Of a stretch of DNA of 64,000 nucleotides, positions 43,249-53,141 are shown piece after piece. The DNA is taken from contig NZ_CP087710.1 of the NCBI RefSeq assembly GCF_020991065.1, forward strand, positions 1,302,001 through 1,366,000, in the 5' to 3' direction. The DNA comes from Nocardioides okcheonensis (lineage in GTDB: Bacteria; Actinomycetota; Actinomycetes; Propionibacteriales; Nocardioidaceae). The notes beneath the pieces are model-generated. The model was not told the origin of the DNA and searched no databases. It worked only from the letters and a program-made list of their open reading frames with translations. The stretch's first letter is position 1. Each line of letters begins with the position of its first letter. The position numbers were made by a program, and so were the translations under genes.

Positions 43249-44736
43249 TCAGGACTCCTGGCGGCGGACCGTGCCGCGTCGCGCGGCGTAGGTGACGCCG
43301 AAGCCGAGCACGAGCGCGAGCAGCACGCCGAGGTTGGCGTAGGCCCACGGGCCCTCCCAGTAGGCCCCCAGCGGGTCGTCGACGAAGGTGCCGAGGCCGA
43401 GCGGCTCGATGAGGAAGCCCTGCCAGTTGTTCCACGACGCGTCGGCGGCGAAGGAGTTGACCACCAGGCCCCAGCCCAGCACCGAGGCGCCCACCATGGT
43501 GGCGACCGAGACCTTGTCGACGGAGCCGTAGCGCCCGGCAGGGTCGAACAGCGCCTCGTCGTCGTAGTCGCGCCTGCGCAGCGCGATGTCGGCGATCATG
43601 ATCCCGGCCCACGCCGCCAGCGGGACGCCGAGCGTGATGAGGAAGCTCTGGAACGGGCCGAGGAAGTCCTGGGCGAAGAAGACCACCCAGATCGTGCCGA
43701 GGGTGAGGATCGTGCCGTCGACCCCGGCCGCCGCCGGCCGCGGGATCCGGACGCCGAGCGAGAGCAGGGTGAGGCCCGAGGAGTAGATGCCGAGGACGGC
43801 GCCGCTCACCAGCGCCAGGATCGCGGCCAGCAGGAACGGCACCAGGAACCAGGTCGGCAGCAGCGTGCCGAGCATGCCGATCGGGTCGGCGACGATGCCC
43901 GCAGACAGGGTCTGCGACGAGCCGGCCAGCAGCAGGCCGAAGACAACGAGCAGGACCGGTGCCACCGCGCCGCCGAAGGTGTTCCAGCGGACGATCGCCG
44001 AGCCGTCGGCGTCACGACGCTGGTAGCGCGACCAGTCGGCGGCGATGTTGATCCAGCCGAGGCCGAAGCCGGTCATCACCATGACGAGGGCACCGACCAT
44101 CTGCTGCACGCTCCCGTCCGGGACGGCGCTGACCGCGGACCAGTCGATCTCGTCGAGGGTGAGCGCGACGTAGACGAGGGTGGCGATGCCGGTGATCCAG
44201 GTCAGCCAGGACTGCAGCCGCATGATGACGTGGTAGCCGGCGACGCTCGCCGAGACGATCAGCGCGGCCACGACGAGCGTCGCGACGACCTTCGTGCCGG
44301 TGCCGGAGGCCCAGCCGAGCTGGTCGAAGATCGTGGCGGTCGCGAGCACGGCCAGGATGGCGAGGAACGTCTCCCAGCCGATCGAGACCAGCCAGGAGAT
44401 CACGCCCGGCAGCTTCTGGCCGTTGACGCCGAAGGCCGCGCGGCTGAGCACCATGGTGGGCGCCGATCCCCGCTTGCCGGCGATCGCGATGATCCCGCAC
44501 AGCGCGAACGACACGACGATGCCGACCACCGACACGACCAGCGCCTGCCGGAACGAGATCCCGAAGCCGAGCACGAACGAGCCGTAGCTGATCCCGAAGA
44601 CCGACACGTTCGCCGCGAACCACGGCCAGAACAGGTCGCGCGGGCGGGCGGTGCGCGCGGACTCCTCGATGATCTCGATGCCCGTGGTCTCGACGCCGAG
44701 CCGCCGGGTCTGCTCGAGCGTCTGCTGCTGTGTCAT
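43249..44736 (-). CDS. NCS1-family nucleobase/cation symporter
   Basis: A 495-residue membrane protein with twelve predicted helices, of the purine-cytosine permease type. Seen: FWPWFAANVSVFGISYGSFV near the N-terminus, GKRGSAPTMVLSRAAFGVNG, and GLGWINIAADWSRYQRRDAD in the middle. Substrate could be cytosine, allantoin, hydantoin or a similar compound. Upstream lie two tandem 50-nt palindromic elements. It is followed by the DsbA-like gene. Confidence 0.9.
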   Translation of the reverse strand: MTQQQTLEQTRRLGVETTGIEIIEESARTARPRDLFWPWFAANVSVFGISYGSFVLGFGISFRQALVVSVVGIVVSFALCGIIAIAGKRGSAPTMVLSRAAFGVNGQKLPGVISWLVSIGWETFLAILAVLATATIFDQLGWASGTGTKVVATLVVAALIVSASVAGYHVIMRLQSWLTWITGIATLVYVALTLDEIDWSAVSAVPDGSVQQMVGALVMVMTGFGLGWINIAADWSRYQRRDADGSAIVRWNTFGGAVAPVLLVVFGLLLAGSSQTLSAGIVADPIGMLGTLLPTWFLVPFLLAAILALVSGAVLGIYSSGLTLLSLGVRIPRPAAAGVDGTILTLGTIWVVFFAQDFLGPFQSFLITLGVPLAAWAGIMIADIALRRRDYDDEALFDPAGRYGSVDKVSVATMVGASVLGWGLVVNSFAADASWNNWQGFLIEPLGLGTFVDDPLGAYWEGPWAYANLGVLLALVLGFGVTYAARRGTVRRQES

Positions 44737-44809
44737 ACCCGCATCGTCGCGCACGACCGGCTCCGCACCAAGCACCGCACGGCTGAGGGCGACCGGGGCA
44801 CCCGGGGCA

Positions 44810-44961
44810 GCGGTGTCCCAGCCACCTTCTGCGAGCCGGAACTGTGGGTGGGCCACCGCCGGTGGGCGCGGCGTACGCCAGTGGGCGCGGCGTGGGCCGG
44901 CGCGCGGACGAGCGGTGCGCCAGCCACCTTTCGTGCGCGGGAAGTGTGGGTGGGACACCGC
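44810..44961. repeat. Two tandem copies of a 50-nt imperfect palindrome
   Basis: Copies at 44810-44859 and 44912-44961 match at about 80% of positions, begin with GCGGTG and end with CACCGC. In both, the left arm (CAGCCACCTT) pairs imperfectly with the right (GTGTGGGTGGG or CTGTGGGTGGG). Between them the 12-mer GTGGGCGCGGCG occurs twice (44862, 44881). The second copy touches the methyltransferase stop codon. Confidence 0.8.
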
Positions 44962-45765
44962 TCAGGCGCGGAGGAGCACCTCGCCGTGCAGGACGGAGAA
45001 CCAGCCGTCGGGGTCCGCGGCCCAGGCGCGCCAGGCGTCGGCGACCTCGGCCAGGTCCGCCTCGGTCGCCCGGCCCTCCGCCACCAGCTGGCGGGCCAGG
45101 GCGGTCGAGGTGAGCCGGTCGGCCCACAGGCCGCCCCACCAGGCGCGGTCCTCGGGCGTGGCGAAGCACCAGGTCGAGGAGCCTGCCTCGACCTCGGTGG
45201 CGCCGGCGGCGTGCGCCCACGCCAGCAGCATCCGCCCGGCGTCCGGCTCGCCCCCGTTGGCGCGGGCGGCGGCGGCGTAGAGCGCGAGCCAGCGGTCGAG
45301 CCCCGCCGACGCGGGGTGCCACGAGAAGTGCCCGTAGTCGCTGTCGCGCACCGCCACGAGGCCGCCGGGACGGGTGGCACGGAGCATCTCCCGCAGGGCG
45401 CCGACCGGGTCCGCGACGTGCTGCAGCACCTGGTGGGCGTGGACCACGTCGAACGGACCGCCGAGCGCGTCGAGGTCGAGCGCGCGCACGTCGCCCACCA
45501 CCACCCGCGCGACGATCCCCTGCCGGTCCAGCTCGGCACGGGTCAGGGCGGCGGCCTCCTCGGTGACCTCGAGGGCCACGACCTCACCGGCCTCCCCGAC
45601 CAGGCGGGCGAGGTCTGCGGTGATCGTGCCCGGCCCCGACCCGACGTCGAGCAGCCGCTGGCCCGCCCGCAGGTGGGGCAGCAGGTGGGCGGCGGAGTTC
45701 GCGGCCGTGCGCCAGCGGTGCGAGCGCAGGACGGCCTCGGCGTGACCGTGGGTGTACGTCGTCAC
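44962..45765 (-). CDS. SAM-dependent methyltransferase
   Basis: A 267-residue class I methyltransferase of the UbiE/Methyltransf_25-like type. Motif I is LLDVGSGPGTITADLA, followed by VVALEVTEEA, VVVGDVRALDLD and VHAHQVLQHVADP, where the last matches the post-motif II pattern of small-molecule methyltransferases. Substrate unknown. GTG 45765 starts 30 bp after ilvC on the same strand. It probably reads through from the ilvBNC operon, but no pathway role follows from that. Confidence 0.88.
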   Translation of the reverse strand: MTTYTHGHAEAVLRSHRWRTAANSAAHLLPHLRAGQRLLDVGSGPGTITADLARLVGEAGEVVALEVTEEAAALTRAELDRQGIVARVVVGDVRALDLDALGGPFDVVHAHQVLQHVADPVGALREMLRATRPGGLVAVRDSDYGHFSWHPASAGLDRWLALYAAAARANGGEPDAGRMLLAWAHAAGATEVEAGSSTWCFATPEDRAWWGGLWADRLTSTALARQLVAEGRATEADLAEVADAWRAWAADPDGWFSVLHGEVLLRA

Positions 45766-45794
45766 GTCGAGGCCGTCCTTGCGATCGGAGTGGG

Positions 45795-46835
<1,041 letters not shown>

Positions 46836-46884
46836 TCATGGTTGGTGCTGCTGGAAATCGGTGGGGCAAAACGGGTGGTGCGGG

Positions 46885-47439
46885 TCAGGCGATGGCGGAC
46901 GCGGGGGCGGGCACGGCGACCGGACGCTGCGAGCGCTCGCTGATCGAGCGCGAGCCGCGCCCGATCGCGACCATGCCGGACTGGACGAGCTCGCGGATCC
47001 CGAACGGCTCGAGCACGCGCAGCAGGTCGGCCAGCTTGTCGGAGTTGCCGACGGCCTGGACCGTGATCGCGTCGGGGGCCACGTCGACCACCTTGGCGCG
47101 GAAGAGCTGGACGGCGTCGAGCACCGCGCCCCGCGTGCCGGCGTCGGCGCGGACCTTGACGAGCAGCAGCTCGCGGTTGACCGAGCCCGGACCGTCGAGC
47201 TCGACGATCTTGATCACCTCGACCAGCTTGTTGAGCTGCTTGGTGACCTGCTCGAGCGGGGACTCCTCGACGTTGACCACGATGGTCATCCGGGAGACCT
47301 CGGGGTGCTCGGTCGGGCCGACGGCGAGGCTGTCGATGTTGAACCCGCGCCGGGAGAACAGGCCGGCGATGCGGGCCAGGACGCCGGGCTTGTTCTCCAC
47401 CAGGACGCTCAGCGTGTGCTTGTGGGAGACGCTGCTCAT
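46885..47439 (-). CDS. ilvN: Acetolactate synthase small subunit
   Basis: A 184-residue regulatory subunit that gives valine feedback control to IlvB. The N-terminal ACT domain reads HTLSVLVENKPGVLARIAGL followed by FSRRGFNIDSLAVG, and a second ferredoxin-like half follows (ELLLVKVRADAGTRGAVLDA). The C-terminus is slightly extended (SRSISERSQRPVAVPAPA). It is 79 bp after ilvB; that gap contains the repeated string TCGCTTCGCTC. Confidence 0.96.
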   Translation of the reverse strand: MSSVSHKHTLSVLVENKPGVLARIAGLFSRRGFNIDSLAVGPTEHPEVSRMTIVVNVEESPLEQVTKQLNKLVEVIKIVELDGPGSVNRELLLVKVRADAGTRGAVLDAVQLFRAKVVDVAPDAITVQAVGNSDKLADLLRVLEPFGIRELVQSGMVAIGRGSRSISERSQRPVAVPAPASAIA

Positions 47440-47518
47440 CGACGTCCTCGCTTCGCTCCGGGCGCCGACGAGGCTCCCATGGCACTGTTCATGATGGTGG
47501 TCTCGCTTCGCTCGTCCA

Positions 47519-49276
47519 CTAGATGTCGTCCTCGTCGAACTGGGGCGCGAGGTCGCGCGCGTACTTGATCTCGTCGTTGCTGCTGCCGGCGGCCACCATC
47601 GGCCACACCATCGCGTCGCGGTGGACCCGGAAGTCGATGACCACCGGCTGGTCGTCGATCGCCATCGCCTTCTCGATCGTGGCGTCCACCTCGTCGGGCG
47701 AGTCGCACGCCAGGCCGACGCAGCCGTAGGCGTCGGCGAGCTTGACGAAGTCGGGGATGCGCTTGGAGTGCAGGTCGGTGTTGGAGTAGCGCTCGTTGTA
47801 GAACAGCGTCTGCCACTGGCGCACCATGCCGAGCGACTCGTTGTTGATCACCGCGACCTTGATCGGGATGTCGTTGATCGCGCAGGTGGCGAGCTCCTGG
47901 TTGGTCATCTGGAAGCACCCGTCGCCGTCGATGGACCACACGGTGCTGTCCGGCTTGCCGACCTTGGCGCCCATCGCGGCCGGGACAGAGAAGCCCATCG
48001 TGCCGAGGCCGCCGGAGTTGATCCACGTGCCCGGGTGCTCGTAGTCGACGAAGTGGGCGGCCCACATCTGGTGCTGCCCGACGCCGGAGCAGTAGATCGC
48101 CTCGGGCCCGGCGATCGCGCTGAGCCGCTCGATGACGTACTGCGGGGCGAGCGAGCCGTCGGCGGGCGTGTCGTATCCCAGCGGGTAGGTCTTCTTGAGC
48201 CCCGCCAGGAAGGCCACCCACGCCTCGTAGTCGCCGTCGGCGCCCTCGGCCTCGAGCCGCGCCACCAGCTGGGTGATGACCTCCCTGGCGTCGCCCACGA
48301 TCGGGACGTCGGCGTGGCGGTTCTTGCCGATCTCGGCCGGGTCGATGTCGGCGTGGATGACCAGCGCGTTCGGGGCGAACGAGTCGAGGTTGCCGGTGAC
48401 GCGGTCGTCGAAGCGGGCGCCGAGGCTGATGATCAGGTCGCTCTTCTGCAGGCCCGCGACCGCGGCGACGGTGCCGTGCATGCCGGGCATGCCGAGGTGC
48501 TGCGGGTTGCTGTCGGGGAACGCGCCGCGGGCCATCAGGGTGGTGACGACCGGGATGCCGGTCAGCGCCGCGAGGCGGGCCAGCTCGCGCGACGCGCCGG
48601 CGCGGATCACGCCGCCGCCGACGTAGAGCACCGGTCGCTTCGCGTCGCGGATGAGGCGCACGGCCTCCTTGATCTGCTTGCCGTGCGGCGTGGTCACCGG
48701 GCGGTAGCCCGGCAGGTGCAGCTCGCTCGGCCACGCGAACGTGGTCTGGGCCTGCAGGGCGGACTTGGCGACGTCGACCAGCACCGGGCCGGGCCGGCCG
48801 GTGGAGGCGATGTGGAACGCCTCGGCGATGGTGCGCGGGATGTCGGCCGGGTCGGTGACCAGGAAGTTGTGCTTGGTGATCGGCATCGTGATGCCGCGGA
48901 TGTCGGCCTCCTGGAAGGCGTCGGTGCCGATCATCGAGGCGCCGACCTGTCCGGTGACCGCGACCATCGGCACGGAGTCCATGTGGGCGTCGGCGATCGG
49001 GGTGACCAGGTTGGTCGCGCCGGGTCCCGAGGTCGCCATGCAGACACCGACCCGACCGGTCGCAGCGGCGTAGCCCTGCGCCGCGTGCCCGGCGGCCTGC
49101 TCGTGGCGCACCAGGATGTGCCGGATCCGCGTGGAGTCCATCAGCGGGTCGTAGGCCGGGAGGATCGCCCCGCCCGGGATGCCGAAGATGTCCGTGACGC
49201 CGGCTGCCTCGAGGGACGTCACCAGGCTCTGGGCTCCCGTGACCGTGCCGCCGACCTGTGCGCCCTGCTCCGTCAT
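47519..49276 (-). CDS. ilvB: Acetolactate synthase large subunit
   Basis: A 585-residue ThDP enzyme that makes 2-acetolactate or 2-aceto-2-hydroxybutyrate. Seen: the catalytic Glu in [32 protein letters not shown], a FAD-binding region in the middle, and the ThDP motif [20 protein letters not shown], then [15 protein letters not shown] 49276 ([18 protein letters not shown]) is the natural start. The same frame stays open upstream through the leader region into a VOC gene, an unusual situation. A leader peptide and terminator lie 45-150 bp upstream. Confidence 0.96.
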   Translation of the reverse strand: MTEQGAQVGGTVTGAQSLVTSLEAAGVTDIFGIPGGAILPAYDPLMDSTRIRHILVRHEQAAGHAAQGYAAATGRVGVCMATSGPGATNLVTPIADAHMDSVPMVAVTGQVGASMIGTDAFQEADIRGITMPITKHNFLVTDPADIPRTIAEAFHIASTGRPGPVLVDVAKSALQAQTTFAWPSELHLPGYRPVTTPHGKQIKEAVRLIRDAKRPVLYVGGGVIRAGASRELARLAALTGIPVVTTLMARGAFPDSNPQHLGMPGMHGTVAAVAGLQKSDLIISLGARFDDRVTGNLDSFAPNALVIHADIDPAEIGKNRHADVPIVGDAREVITQLVARLEAEGADGDYEAWVAFLAGLKKTYPLGYDTPADGSLAPQYVIERLSAIAGPEAIYCSGVGQHQMWAAHFVDYEHPGTWINSGGLGTMGFSVPAAMGAKVGKPDSTVWSIDGDGCFQMTNQELATCAINDIPIKVAVINNESLGMVRQWQTLFYNERYSNTDLHSKRIPDFVKLADAYGCVGLACDSPDEVDATIEKAMAIDDQPVVIDFRVHRDAMVWPMVAAGSSNDEIKYARDLAPQFDEDDI

Positions 49277-49321
49277 GTCCGTCTCTTCCCTGCTCTTCCC
49301 AGCGAGTGGTGCCTGCCCAAC

Positions 49322-49354
49322 AAAAAACCCCCCGGCCCGGTGGGCGACGAGGGG
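49322..49354 (-). terminator. Intrinsic terminator of the ilvB attenuator
   Basis: On the minus strand, CCCCTCG pairs with CGGGGGG (one G-U) and GCCC with GGGC around an ACC loop, with a 2-nt bulge, followed by six T (plus strand A-tract 49322-49327). It lies between the ilvB leader peptide and the ilvB start. Confidence 0.88.
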
Positions 49355-49383
49355 ATGACGCGTGTGCCTGCGGCCGGTCGGCC

Positions 49384-49425
49384 TCAGTCCACGCGTCGCG
49401 TGCGTACAAGAATCTCGGTGCGCAT
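49384..49425 (-). CDS. ilvB leader peptide with Ile-Leu-Val codons
   Basis: A 13-residue frame [13 protein letters not shown] ends 30 bp before the terminator hairpin. The three consecutive codons for Ile, Leu and Val are those of the products of the pathway, and this MRT...LV pattern is known for actinobacterial ilvB leaders. Stalling at these codons would favour an antiterminator and expression of ilvBNC. No clear Shine-Dalgarno is seen; translation could be leaderless or weak. Confidence 0.8.
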   Translation of the reverse strand: MRTEILVRTRRVD

Positions 49426-49531
49426 GCGACAACCGTCGTCGCCGGCCCCTGCCGGCGTCAAGCAAGTGTGACACTCGTCCCAACATGTGGAACGGAAGTC
49501 TCGCGATGTGGCCGCTTGCCCCACCTTTGTC

Positions 49532-50206
49532 GCGGCCCAGCCCCGTGGTCAGGCACACCTGGTTGCCCTGCGGGTCGGCCAGGACGGTGAACGCCGGCGC
49601 GTGGGCGTCGCTCACCAGCCGGCCCCCGGCGGCGAGCGCGGCCTCCACCCGTGGCGCGACGACCTCCGGCGGGACCCGGACGTCGAGGTGGAACCGCTGG
49701 CGGGGCACGTCGTGCGGGTCGGTGCGCTGGAACCACAGGGCGGGACCGGTGCCGCCGAGGTCGCGGACCTCACCGTCGTGGAGCGGGTGGTCGTCGTAGC
49801 CCAGCACCGCGCGCCAGAACGCCTTCACCTCGGCGTGGTCGGGGGTGTCGAGGGCGATCTCGACGACCTCGACGGCGCCGGGATCGGCCGCGACGCCTGC
49901 CTCGGCCGCCACGGCGCTGATCGCCCGGGCGAGGGCGAGGTCGCGACCGGTGACGCCGAAGACGTCACGGCTGATCAGCCGGACGTGGAGGGTGGTCGGG
50001 CGCAGGTCGAGCTCGGGGGCGTGCCCCACCCGGGCGGCGGCCTCGCCGATGCGGGCGACCAGCGCGAGCCCGGCCTCGAAGCGGCCGGTGGCGAAGCGGG
50101 TCTCGAGGGTCTGGAACATCATCCGCCAGTCGTCGAGCCCCGCCTCGGCCTGCACCTGGGTGAAGGTGAGCGGGGCGCGGTCGCCGGCCTCGTCCGGGGA
50201 AGCCAT
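49532..50206 (-). CDS. Pterin dehydratase-like/VOC fusion protein with no stop codon of its own
   Basis: The recognisable protein runs from ATG 50206 ([18 protein letters not shown]) to about [12 protein letters not shown] at 49532, some 225 residues. Residues 10-100 resemble pterin-4a-carbinolamine dehydratase, but the HHPD motif has become HAPE. Residues 115-225 are a Glyoxalase_6-type VOC domain. The neighbouring paralog stops at the matching place; here the frame continues without a stop through the leader and terminator region into ilvB (to 47519). Either the gene is damaged, or it produces an extended or fused product. Sequence error is possible. Confidence 0.6.
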
Positions 50207-50214
50207 CTGCGGGG

Positions 50215-50913
50215 TCAGCGGCCGAGCCGGGTGCAGATGCAGGAACGGTTGCCGTCGGCGTCGGCGACCACCCAGTAGGACGGGGCCTCGGCGTCGCTGA
50301 CCAGCGTGCCCCCGGCGTCGAGCACGGCCTGCAGCCGGCGCTCGCCCTCGTCGTGGGGCACCCAGACGTCGAGGTGCCAGCGCTGCTCGGGGTTGGTCGG
50401 CGGGAGCTCGGCACCGGGCTCGTCGTCCGGGCCGGGCGGGGACTGGAACCACAGGCTCGGCACCTGGTCGGTCGCCTCGACCCAGTCGCGGCTCTCGCCG
50501 ACCTCGCCGCCGAGCAGGGCTGCGTAGAAGTCGCCGAGGTGCTGCGGCGCGGTGGAGTCGAGCGCCGCCTCGAGCTCGACGAGCCCGGAGGTGTCGGCCC
50601 CGACGCCGGCCTCGGCCGCGAAGCCGCTGACCAGGCGCGCGAGGTCGAGGTCGCGGCTGGTGATGCCGCCGACGTCGTGGCTGGCAAGGGTGACGACGAC
50701 GGCGGGGTAGGTCAGCGTGATGTCCGGGTGGTGGTCCGCCTCCTCGGCGGCGGCACCGATCCGGTCGACCAGGGCGAGCCCGGTGGCGAAGTCACCGGTG
50801 CGGAAGCGGGCCCGGATCCCGCTCGCGAGGTGGCGCCAGTCGTCGAGGCCGGGGGCCTCGCGGACCTCCTCGGCGGAGAGCTTCCTCTTCGGGTCTGCGG
50901 CTGCGTCGCTCAT
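50215..50913 (-). CDS. Pterin-4a-carbinolamine dehydratase-like/VOC fusion protein
   Basis: A 232-residue two-domain protein. Residues about 15-100 follow the PCD/DCoH pattern, including [20 protein letters not shown] and [15 protein letters not shown], so the catalytic His pair and Asp are present. Residues 120-232 form a Glyoxalase_6-like VOC domain with [16 protein letters not shown] and [16 protein letters not shown]. The family is widespread in actinobacteria without known substrate. ATG 50913 is used. The paralog at 49532-50206 begins 8 bp downstream on the same strand, so the pair looks like a tandem duplication. Confidence 0.85.
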   Translation of the reverse strand: MSDAAADPKRKLSAEEVREAPGLDDWRHLASGIRARFRTGDFATGLALVDRIGAAAEEADHHPDITLTYPAVVVTLASHDVGGITSRDLDLARLVSGFAAEAGVGADTSGLVELEAALDSTAPQHLGDFYAALLGGEVGESRDWVEATDQVPSLWFQSPPGPDDEPGAELPPTNPEQRWHLDVWVPHDEGERRLQAVLDAGGTLVSDAEAPSYWVVADADGNRSCICTRLGR

Positions 50914-50974
50914 GCCGGCGACCCTGCCACGCCCCACCGACAGCGGCCACCCCCTCCGGGCGGGCGCGACCCGC

Positions 50975-52000
50975 TCACGCCAGGGTCTGGGTGACCTCGT
51001 GGCGGTCGCCGTCGACGACCACCCGCGCCAGCGCGCCGTTGACCAGCGGCAGGTGGGGCGGGACGTGGCCGATCTCGAGGTCCCACACGACCGGCAGGTC
51101 GAGGCGGCCGAGGGCGTCCTCCACGGCCCCGCGCTGGGTGAGGTCGGGGGTGTCCGGGGCGCGCGTGCTCCCCATGAGCACGGCAGCGGCGCGGTCGAAC
51201 CAGCCGGCCAGCCGCATCGAGTGGAGGTGGCGGCAGATGTCGACGGCGTCGGACTCGCAGGCCTCGAGGTAGACGACCGTCGGCTCGTCGAAGCGCTCGG
51301 CCCAGGTCCGGACGTCGCCGTAGGGCGTGCCGGCGAGGGGCCCGACCGTCTCGATGCACCCGCCGACCAGTCGGCCCGTCACGTCGAGCGTCCCGCCGCC
51401 GCGCAGCTCCCAGCCGCCCGGCCCGACGTGCTTCCACGTGGTGGCGCGGGTGTCCTCCTCGAAGCGCCACCAGTCGGTCACCACCCCGGAGTCGCGCTGC
51501 ACGAAGGGACCCGGGCCGCTCACCAGGTCGAGCCAGTGCAGCAGGCCGTCGGGCACGGCGTAGGGGGTGTCGGCGAGGTTGTCGCCGTGCACGGTCGCCC
51601 AGCCGAGGCGGGTCGTGATCGGCAGCAGGACGGTCGACAGGTCCGAGAAGCCGACCAGCCAGGTCGGCTCGCTCGCGGCCAGCAGGTCCCAGTCGATCAG
51701 GTCGACGAGGTCGATCGCGGTCTCGCCGCCCCACGGGGGCACGACGCAGGCGATGTCGGGGTCGGCCAGCATGCCGGTCAGCTCGGCCGCGCGGACCTCG
51801 GCGGGGGCGGAGGTGAGGCCGGAGCCGTCCATGCACGCCCCCACCACGACGTCGTACCCGCGGGCGCGCAGCCACTCGACGCTGAAGTCGATCCGCTCGG
51901 CCCCCGCGCCGACCACCCCGGCCGACGGCGAGGTCACCCCGATCCGGTCACCGGGGCGCAACAGGCGCGGGTAGCGGGTCGGAGGCACGGGCGTGGACAT
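50975..52000 (-). CDS. LD-carboxypeptidase/MccF-like serine peptidase (S66)
   Basis: A 341-residue S66 family peptidase. The nucleophilic Ser is in LVGFSDLSTVLL, the catalytic Glu is in VVYLEACESDA, and the His in DLEIGHVPPHLPLVNG. The N-terminal PGDRIGVTSPSAG motif is conserved. Members either cleave murein tetrapeptides at the LD bond or, as MccF, inactivate microcin C-type compounds; without a signal peptide both are possible. A CAGACT box lies 6 nt before the ATG. The divergent gene at 52026 starts 25 bp away. Confidence 0.9.
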   Translation of the reverse strand: MSTPVPPTRYPRLLRPGDRIGVTSPSAGVVGAGAERIDFSVEWLRARGYDVVVGACMDGSGLTSAPAEVRAAELTGMLADPDIACVVPPWGGETAIDLVDLIDWDLLAASEPTWLVGFSDLSTVLLPITTRLGWATVHGDNLADTPYAVPDGLLHWLDLVSGPGPFVQRDSGVVTDWWRFEEDTRATTWKHVGPGGWELRGGGTLDVTGRLVGGCIETVGPLAGTPYGDVRTWAERFDEPTVVYLEACESDAVDICRHLHSMRLAGWFDRAAAVLMGSTRAPDTPDLTQRGAVEDALGRLDLPVVWDLEIGHVPPHLPLVNGALARVVVDGDRHEVTQTLA

Positions 52001-52025
52001 GCGCCGAGTCTGTCAGGCTGTGTCC

Positions 52026-52490
52026 ATGGGCTCTGTGTCATCGGGGTGGGGCGACCTCGCCCGCCAGGCCATCCACGCGGGGACCGGCGTCCCCCGGCTC
52101 TACGTCGCCGCGACGCGGGCGGGGCTCTCCCCCGCCGAGGCGTTCGAGGTGCTGCGCATCTCGCAGGCCTCGCTGGCCGCCGCGGCCACGCACGGCCGCG
52201 GGGTGCCGGGCCGGACCAACGCGGTGCGGCACTTCACGTGGCAGGCCGCGCTCACCGCTCGCTTCGGCACCGACGCCGCGCGCACGATCGCCGCTGCCCA
52301 GGAGTCGGGCACCCCGAACGCCCGGGACTCGCGCGTCGACGAGCACAACAACGCCGTCGGGCAGGAGTACGGGACCCGGCACGCCGACGAGCTCACCGGC
52401 CTCTCCCCCGCCGACCTGGTGGCCCGGCTGGTGCCGGTGGCGCTGGCGAAGTGGGACGCCGACGAGCTGGTGTGGGTCCGGCCGCACTGA
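52026..52490 (+). CDS. DUF6973-like protein with RHxxW and HNNxxG motifs
   Basis: A 154-residue helical protein with a conserved core: NAVRHFTWQAALTARFGTDA then DSRVDEHNNAVGQEYGTRHA. The His, Asp, Glu and Asn positions could form a metal or catalytic site. Similar domains are found at the ends of secreted or polymorphic-toxin-like proteins, which I recall as DUF6973, but this one is free-standing. ATG 52026 is preceded by CAGGCT (52014-52019) with a 6-nt spacer. Function unknown. Confidence 0.75.
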   Translation: MGSVSSGWGDLARQAIHAGTGVPRLYVAATRAGLSPAEAFEVLRISQASLAAAATHGRGVPGRTNAVRHFTWQAALTARFGTDAARTIAAAQESGTPNARDSRVDEHNNAVGQEYGTRHADELTGLSPADLVARLVPVALAKWDADELVWVRPH

Positions 52491-52499
52491 GCGACGGGC

Positions 52500-53096
52500 T
52501 CAGCCGGGAGCGAGCAGGCGACGCACCACGTCGAGCAGCATCGCGCGCTGTCCCGCCGCGGTGAACCGCTCCTCGACGGCCAGCCGGCCGAGGAAGCCGT
52601 CGACGACGGCGATCACCCACTGGGTGAGGTCGGCGGCCGACACGTCGTCGCGGACCTGTCCGGCCTCCCTGGCGCGGGCCAGCCAGGGCGCGAGGCCCTC
52701 CTCCAGCGCACGGGTGTCGGCCCCCAGCGCCGCCTCCACCTCTGGCTCGCCCATCACCGCTCCGACCGCGCGGACGAACCCCGCCATCCTGGGGTCCGAC
52801 ATCTCGTCCGCGGCGTGGGCGACGTAGGCCTCGACCACCCCGAACGGGTCGTCGTCGGCCGGGCGCGCGGCGAACCACTCGCGGGTCTCGGTCGTGCCGA
52901 GCTCGAGGATGGCGAGCAGCAGCTGCTGCTTGGTCGGGAAGTAGTGGAAGAAGGTGCCCGACCCGATGCCGGCCTGCCGGCAGATCGCCGCGGTCGACGT
53001 GCCGGCGTAGCCGGTGGCCGCGAAGCAGGTGAGCGCCGCGTCGATGATGACCAGCCGACGCTCGCGGTGCCGCTCGGGGTCGACGGTGCGCGCCAT
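52500..53096 (-). CDS. TetR-family regulator
   Basis: A 198-residue TetR regulator. N-terminal ERRLVIIDAALTCFAATGYA and HTH TSTAAICRQAGIGSGTFFHY followed by FPTKQQLLLAIL. The ligand domain resembles the TetR_C_6/BetI-like group. Divergent from the repeat protein at 53141, whose start codon and -10 box are covered by an inverted repeat at 53119-53141; self-control and control of that gene are expected. Confidence 0.9.
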   Translation of the reverse strand: MARTVDPERHRERRLVIIDAALTCFAATGYAGTSTAAICRQAGIGSGTFFHYFPTKQQLLLAILELGTTETREWFAARPADDDPFGVVEAYVAHAADEMSDPRMAGFVRAVGAVMGEPEVEAALGADTRALEEGLAPWLARAREAGQVRDDVSAADLTQWVIAVVDGFLGRLAVEERFTAAGQRAMLLDVVRRLLAPG

Positions 53097-53105
53097 GGTC
53101 CTCGT

Positions 53106-53141
53106 TCCATTGATGGAGTGCGTGCTCTAGTATTGCACGCA
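53106..53141. promoter_or_regulatory. TetR operator overlapping a leaderless promoter
   Basis: TGCGTGC (53119-53125) and GCACGCA (53135-53141) form an inverted repeat across TAGTAT (53128-53133), the -10 box of the gene starting at ATG 53141. A second perfect palindrome TCCATTGATGGA lies at 53106-53117, close to the TetR start. Confidence 0.75.

Noticed and set aside
47621..49471. A 616-codon plus-strand frame opposite ilvB
   Set aside because: Antisense shadow of ilvB without domain-like sequence.
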